A stretch of DNA of 64,000 nt, from contig NC_045129.1 in NCBI RefSeq assembly GCF_007655135.1, positions 24,960,274 to 25,024,273 on the forward strand. The letters run 5' to 3'. The position numbers and the translations under genes are program-made. Source of the stretch: Punica granatum (taxonomy: Eukaryota > Streptophyta > Magnoliopsida > Myrtales > Lythraceae). The notes under the pieces are model-generated. The model was not told the origin of the DNA. It saw only the letters and a list, made by a program, of their open reading frames with translations, and made no database searches. Positions 58,001-64,000 of this stretch are shown here, in pieces (position 1 is the stretch's first letter; each line of letters begins with the position of its first letter).

Positions 58001-61000
58001 CATGTACTCCTTCAGGGACTTCGGATCCCCGGACTTCGCGTCCGCATTTACTGCTTCAGGGACTTTGAGTCCACGGACTTCGTGTCCGCATATACTGCTT
58101 TAGGGACTTCGGGTCCCCGGACTTCGTGTCCGCATGTAGTCCTTCAGGGACCCTCCGCATGTACTCCTTCAGGGACTTCGGGTCCCCGGACTTCGCGTCC
58201 GCATTTACTACTTCTGGGACTTCGAGTCCCCGGATTTCGCGTCCGCATTTACTGCTTCAGGGACTTCGGGTCCCCGGACTTCGGGTCCGCATTTACTGCT
58301 TGAGGGTTTTCCGGTCCCCGGACTTCGCGTCCGCATTTACTGCTTCAGGGACTTCGGGTCCCCGGACTTCGCGTCCCCATTTACTGCTTCATGGACTTCG
58401 AGTCCCCAGACTTCTTGTCCGCATTTACTACTTCAGGGACTTCGGGTCCCCGGACTTCGCGTCCGCATTTACTGCTTTGGGGACTTCGGGTCCCCGGACT
58501 TCGCGTCCGCATTTACTGCTTGAGGGTCTTCCGGTCCCCGGACTTCGCGTCCGCATTTACTACTTGAGGGACTTCACGTCCTCGGACTTCGCGTTCGCAT
58601 TTACTGCTTCAGGGACTTCGGGTCCCCGGACTTCGTGTCCGCATTTACTGTTTCAGGGACTTCAAGTTCCCGGACTTCGTGTCCGCATGTACTGCTTTAG
58701 GGACTTCGGGTCCCCGGACTTCGTGTCCGCATGTACTCCTTCAGGGACCCTCCGCATGTACTCCTTCAAGGACTTCGGGTCCCCGGACTTCGCGTCCGCA
58801 TTTACTGCTTCAGGGACTTCGGGTCCTCGGACTTCGGGTCCGCATTTACTGCTTCAGGGACTTCGGGTCCCCGGACTTCGCGTCCGCATTTACTGCTTCA
58901 GGGACTTCGCGTCCCCGGACTTCGCGTCCGCATTTACTCTTTTAGGGACTTCGGGTTCCCGGACTTCGTGTCCGCATGTACTGCTTTAGGGACTTCGTGT
59001 CCCCGGACTTCGAATCCGCATGTACTGCTTTAGGGACTTCGGGTCCCCGGACTTCATGTCCGCATGTACTCCTTCAGAGACCCTCCGCATGTACTACTTC
59101 AGGGACTTCGGGTCCCCGGATTTCGCGTCCGCATTTACTGCTTCAGGGACTTCGAGTCCCCGGACTTCGTGTCCGCATTTACTGCTTTAGGGACTTCGGG
59201 TCCTCGGACTTCGAGTCCGCATTTACTGCTTGAGGGACTTCCCGTACCCGGACTTCGCGTCCGCATTTACTGCTTCAGGGACTTCGGGTTCCCGGACTTC
59301 GTGTCCGCATGTACTGCTTTAGGGACTTCATGTCCCCGGACTTCGTGTCCGCATGTACTGCTTTAGGGACTTCGGGTCCCCGGACTTCGTGTCCGCATGT
59401 ACTCCTTCAGGGACCCTCCGCATGTACTCCTTCAGGGACTTCGGATCCCCGGACTTCGCGTCCGCATTTACTGCTTCAGGGACTTCGAGTCCCCGGACTT
59501 CGTGTCCGCATTTACTGCTTTAGGGACTTCGGGTCCTCGGACTTCGAGTCCGCATTTACTGCTTGAGGGACTTCCCGTACCCGGACTTCGCGTCCGCATT
59601 TACTGCTTCAGGGACTTCGGGTTCCCGGACTTCGTGTCCGCATGTACTGCTTTAGGGACTTCATGTCCCCGGACTTCGTGTCCGCATATACTGCTTTAGG
59701 GACTTCGGGTCCCCGGACTTCGTGTCCGCATGTACTCCTTCAGGGACCCTCCGCATGTACTCCTTCAGGGACTTCGGGTCCCCGGACTTCGCGTCCGCAT
59801 TTACTGCTTCAGGGACTTCGAGTCCCCGGATTTCGTGTCCGCATTTACTGCTTCAGGGACTTCGGGTCCCCGGACTTCGGGTCCGCATTTACTGCTTGAG
59901 GGACTTCCGGTCCCCGGACTTCGCGTCCGCATTTACTGCTTCAGGGACTTCGGGTCCCCGGACTTCGCGTCCGCATTTACTGCTTCAGGGACTTCGAGTC
60001 CCCAGACTTCTTGTCCGCATTTACTGCTTTGGGGACTTCGGGTCCCCGGACTTCGCGTCCGCATTTACTGCTTGAGGGTCTTCCGGTCCCCGGACTTCGC
60101 GTCCGCATTTACTCCTTGAGGGACTTCACGTCCCCGGACTTCGCGTTCGCATTTACTGCTTCAGGGACTTCGGGTCCCCGGACTTCGTGTCCGCATTTAC
60201 TGCTTCAGGGACTTCAAGTTCCCGGACTTCGTGTCCGCATGTACTGCTTTAGGGACTTCGGGTCCCCGGACTTCGTGTCCGCATGTACTCCTTCAGGGAC
60301 CCTCCGCATGTACTCCTTCAAGGACTTCGGGTCCCCGGACTTCGCGTCCGCATTTACTGCATCAGGGACTTCGGGTCCCCGGACATCGGGTCCGCATTTA
60401 CTGCTTGAGGGACTTCCGGTCCCCGGACTTCGAGTCCGCATTTACTGCTTCAGGGACTTCGGGTCCCCGGACTTCGCGTCCGCATTTACTGCTTCAGGGA
60501 CTTCGGGTCCCCGGACTTCGCGTCCGCATTTACTCTTTTAGGGACTTCGGGTTCCCGGACTTCGTGTCCGCATGTACTGCTTTAGGGACTTCGTGTCCCC
60601 GGACTTCGAATCCGCATGTACTCCTTTAGGGACTTCGGGTCCCCGGACTTCATGTCCGCATGTACTCCTTTAGAGACCCTCCGCATGTACTACTTCAGGG
60701 ACTTCGGGTCCCCGGATTTCGCGTCCGCATTTACTGCTTCAGGGACTTCGAGTCCCCGGACTTCGTGTCCGCATTTACTGCTTTAGGGACTTCGGGTCCT
60801 CGGACTTCGAGTCCGCATTTACTGCTTGAGGGACTTCCCGTACCCGGACTTCGCGTCCGTATTTACTGCTTCAGGGACTTCGGGTTCCCGGACTTCGTGT
60901 CCGCATGTACTGCTTTAAGGACTTCATGTCCCCGGACTTCGTGTCCGCATGTACTGCTTTAGGGTCTTCGGGTCCCCGGACTTCGTGTCCGCATGTACTC

Positions 61001-64000
61001 CTTCAGGGACCCTTCGCATATACTCCTTCAGGGACTTCGGATCCCCGGACTTCGCGTCCGCATTTACTGCTTCAGGGACTTCGAGTCCACGGACTTCGTG
61101 TCCGCATTTACTGCTTCAGGGACTTCGAGTCCACGGACTTCGGGTCCCCGGACTTCGCGTCCGCATTCACTGCTTGAGGGATTTCGGATTCCCGGACTTC
61201 GCGTCCGCATTTACTGCTTTAGGGACTTCGTGTCCCCGGATTTCGTGTCCGCATATACTGCTTTAGGGACTTCGGGTCCCCGGACTTCGTGTCCGCATGT
61301 ACTCCTTCAGGGACCCTCCGCATGTACTCCTTCAGGGACTTCGGGTCCCCGGACTTCGCGTCCGCATTTACTGCTTCAGGGACTTCGAGTCCCCGGATTT
61401 CGTGTCCGCATTTACTGCTTCAGGGACTTCGGGTCCCCGGACTTCGGGTCCGCATTTACTGCTTCAGGGACTTCGGGTCCCCGGACTTCGCGTCCGCATT
61501 TACTGCTTCAGGGACTTCGAGTCCCCAGACTTCTTGTCCGCATTTACTACTTTGGGGACTTCGGGTCCCCGGACTTCGCGCCCACATTTACTGCTTGAGG
61601 GTCTTCCGGTCCCCGGACTTCGCGTCCGCATTTACTCCTTGAGGGACTTCACGTCCCCGGACTTCGCGTTCGCATATACTGCTTCAGGGACTTCGGGTCC
61701 CCGGACTTCGTGTCCGCATTTACTACTTCAGGGACTTCGGGTTCCCGGACTTCGTGTCCGCATGTACTGCTTTAGGGACTTCGGGTCCCCGGACTTCGTG
61801 TCCGCATGTACTCCTTCAGGGACCCTCCGCAAGTACTCCTTCAAGGACTTCGGGTCCCCGGACTTCGGGTCCGCATTTACTGCTTGAGGGACTTCCGGTC
61901 CCCGGACTTCGAGTCCACATTTACTGCTTCAGGGACTTCGGGTCCCCGGACTTCGCGTCCGCATTTACTCCTTTAGGGACTTCGGTTCCCGGACTTCGTG
62001 TCCGCATGTACTGCTTTAGGGACTTGGTGTCCCCGGACTTCGAATCCGCATGTACTGCTTTAGGGACTTCGGGTCCCCGGACTACATGTCCGCATGTACT
62101 CCTTCAGAGACCCTCCGCATGTACTCCTTCAGGGACTTCGGGTCCCCGGATTTCGCGTCCGCATTTACTGCTTCAGGGACTTCGAGTCCCCGGACTTCGT
62201 GTCCGCATTTACTACTTTAGGGACTTCGGGTCCTCGGACTTCGAGTCCGCATTTACTGCTTGAGGGACTTCCGGTACCCGGACTTCGCGTCCGCATTTAC
62301 TGCTTCAGGGACTTCGGGTTCCCGGACTTCGTGTCCGCATGTACTGCTTTAGGGACTTCATGTCCCCGGACTTCGTGTCCGCATGTACTGCTTTAGGGAC
62401 TTCGGGTCCCCGGACTTCGTGTCCGCATGTACTCCTTCAGGGACCCTCCGCATGTAATCCTTCAGGGACTTCGGATCCCCGGACTTCGCGTCCGCATTTA
62501 CTGCTTCAGGGACTTCGAGTCCACGGACTTCGTGTCCGCATTTACTGCTTCAGGGACTTCGAGTCCACGGACTTCGGGTCCCCGGACTTCGCGTCCGCAT
62601 TCACTGCTTGAGGGATTTCGGATTCCCGGACTTCGCGTCCGCATTTACTGCTTTAGGGACTTCGTGTCCCCGGATTTCGTGTCCGCATATACTGCTTCAG
62701 GGACTTCGGGTCCCCGGACTTCGCGTCCGCATTTACTCCTTTAGGGACTTCGGGTTCCCGGACTTCGTGTCCGCATGTACTGCTTTAGGGACTTCGTGTC
62801 CCCGGACTTCGACTCCGCATGTACTGCTTTAGGGACTTCGGGTCCCCGGACTTCATGTCCGCATGTACTCCTTCAGAGACCCTCCGCATGTACTCCTTCA
62901 GGGACTTCGGGTCCCCGGATTTCGCGTCCGCATTTACTGCTTCAGGGACTTCGAGTCCCCGGACTTCGTGTCCGCATTTACTGCTTTAGGGACTTCGGGT
63001 CCTCGGACTTCGAGTCCGCATTTACTGCTTGAGGGACTTCCGGTACCCGGACTTCGCGTCCGCATTTACTACTTTTAGGGACTTCGGGTTCCCGGACTTC
63101 GTGTCCGCATGTACTGCTTTAGGGACTTCATGTCCCCGGACTTCGTGTCCGCATGTACTGCTTTAGGGACTTCGGGTCCTCGGACTTCGTGTCCGCACGT
63201 ACTCCTTCAGGGACCCTCCGCATGTACTCATTCAGGGACTTCGGATCCCCGGACTTCGCGTCCGCATTTACTGCTTCAGGGACTTCGAGTCCACGGACTT
63301 CGTGTCCGCATATACTGCTTTAGGGACTTCGGGTCCCCGGACTTCGTGTCCGCATGTAGTCCTTCAGGGACCCTCCGCATGTACTCCTTCAGGGACTTCG
63401 GGTCCCCGGACTTCGCGTCCGCATTTACTACTTCAGGGACTTCGAGTCCCCGGATTTCGTGTCCGCATTTACTGCTTCAGGGACTTCGGGTCCCCGGACT
63501 TCGGGTCCGCATTTACTGCTTGAGGGACTTCCGGTCCCCGGACTTCGCGTCCGCATTTACTGCTTCAGGGACTTCGGGTCCCCGGACTTCGCGTCCGCAT
63601 TTACTGCTTCAGGGACTTCGGGTCCCCGGACTTCGCGTCCGCATTTACTGCTTCAGGGACTTCGAGTCCCCAGACTTCTTGTCCGCATTTACTACTTTGG
63701 GGACTTCGGGTCCCCGGACTTCGCGTCCGCATTTACTGCTTGAGGGTCTTCCGGTCCCCGGACTTCGCGTCCGCATTTACTACTTGAGGGACTTCACGTC
63801 CCCGGACTTCGCGTTCGCATTTACTGCTTCAGGGACTTCGGGTCCCCGGACTTCGTGTCCGCATTTACTGCTTCAGGGACCCTCCGCATGTACTCCTTCA
63901 GGGACTTCGGATCCCCGGACTTCGCGTCCGCATTTACTGCTTCAGGGACTTCGGGTCCCCGGACTTCGCGTCCGCATTTACTCCTTCAGGGACTTCGAGT
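55044..64000 (+). repeat. 44-bp satellite array, about 200 monomers
   Basis: Head-to-tail monomers of 44 bp contain GTCCGCATTTACTGCTT, GGGACTTCGGGTCCCC and GGACTTCG(C/T/G). They run to the window's right edge. Truncated 25-bp monomers (CTCCTTCAGGGACCCTCCGCATG type) recur. The commonest spacing is 333 bp, that is seven 44-bp monomers plus one 25-bp, as in 58731, 59064, 59397 and 59730; 157-bp spacings (three plus one) also occur, as at 57081 and 57238. Frames stay open through the array because the unit lacks stops; they are not considered genes. The strand is opposite to the 75-bp array: the same core reads forward here. Confidence 0.95.

Noticed and set aside
55044..64000. Overlapping frames of 85-290 residues in the 44-bp array
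   Set aside because: Three monomers (132 bp) or one 333-bp unit restore phase and the monomer lacks stops in all three forward frames. No sign of a gene.
42122..64000. CRISPR-like regular repeats
   Set aside because: The repeats are head-to-tail with no unique spacers, the surroundings are plant retrotransposons, and no cas genes are present.

Overview
This is plant heterochromatin made almost entirely of nested Ty3/gypsy LTR retrotransposons of the Tat/Ogre type, followed by satellite DNA. No host gene, tRNA, rRNA or CRISPR array was found. The plant assignment rests on three points: the Tat-type protein set (an extra ORF before gag, a gag with a CX2HX5HX4C knuckle, a DNG-type protease followed by a G-patch, two RNase H domains, a DDE integrase); a primer-binding site matching the 3' end of plant tRNA-Arg; and very long LTRs (4.4-5.4 kb) starting TGTCAGCACC. 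The species cannot be told from the sequence.

Layout. Positions 1-370 are unassigned. A reverse-oriented family-A LTR (A1) starts at 371. It is split by a solo reverse family-B LTR (B1, 667-6060, TSD GTCGG) and then by a forward element, C, that starts at 6425. Element C has a 5' LTR (6425-10790), a PBS, a decayed ORF1 (11399-12895), decayed gag (17815-20172) and decayed protease plus G-patch (20159-21381). Its ORF1-gag spacer holds a solo reverse family-A LTR (A2, 12994-17603, TSD CTTTT). From 21418 element C is interrupted by a reverse family-B element, B2. The 3' LTR of B2 (21418-25298 plus 40970-41954) is itself split by a complete forward family-A element, A3 (25299-40964, TSD GCGGC). 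The far ends of A1, C and B2 lie beyond the right edge of the window.

A3 is the youngest and best preserved element. Its two LTRs differ by about ten substitutions in the first ~1.05 kb when compared by eye. It keeps PBS, PPT, an open ORF1 and an open RNase H/aRNase H/integrase frame, but a deletion has removed gag, protease and the catalytic part of reverse transcriptase, so it needs a partner element. Its 3' untranslated region carries five successive stem-loops, each followed by GCAAAA, and then a 30-bp tandem repeat.

From 41955 the window reads (in reverse) the 3' untranslated end of B2: a PPT, about 150 bp of unique sequence, then 12.8 kb of a 75-bp satellite with higher-order units of 14-15 monomers. 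After a 100-N gap there are 9 kb of a 44-bp satellite in the opposite orientation, with a 333-bp higher-order unit. The 75-bp monomer equals the 44-bp monomer plus a 31-bp insert, so the two arrays share an ancestor. The main interest of the window is this apparent capture of satellite DNA being generated from the hypervariable 3' untranslated region of a Tat/Ogre retrotransposon, with several intermediate stages side by side.
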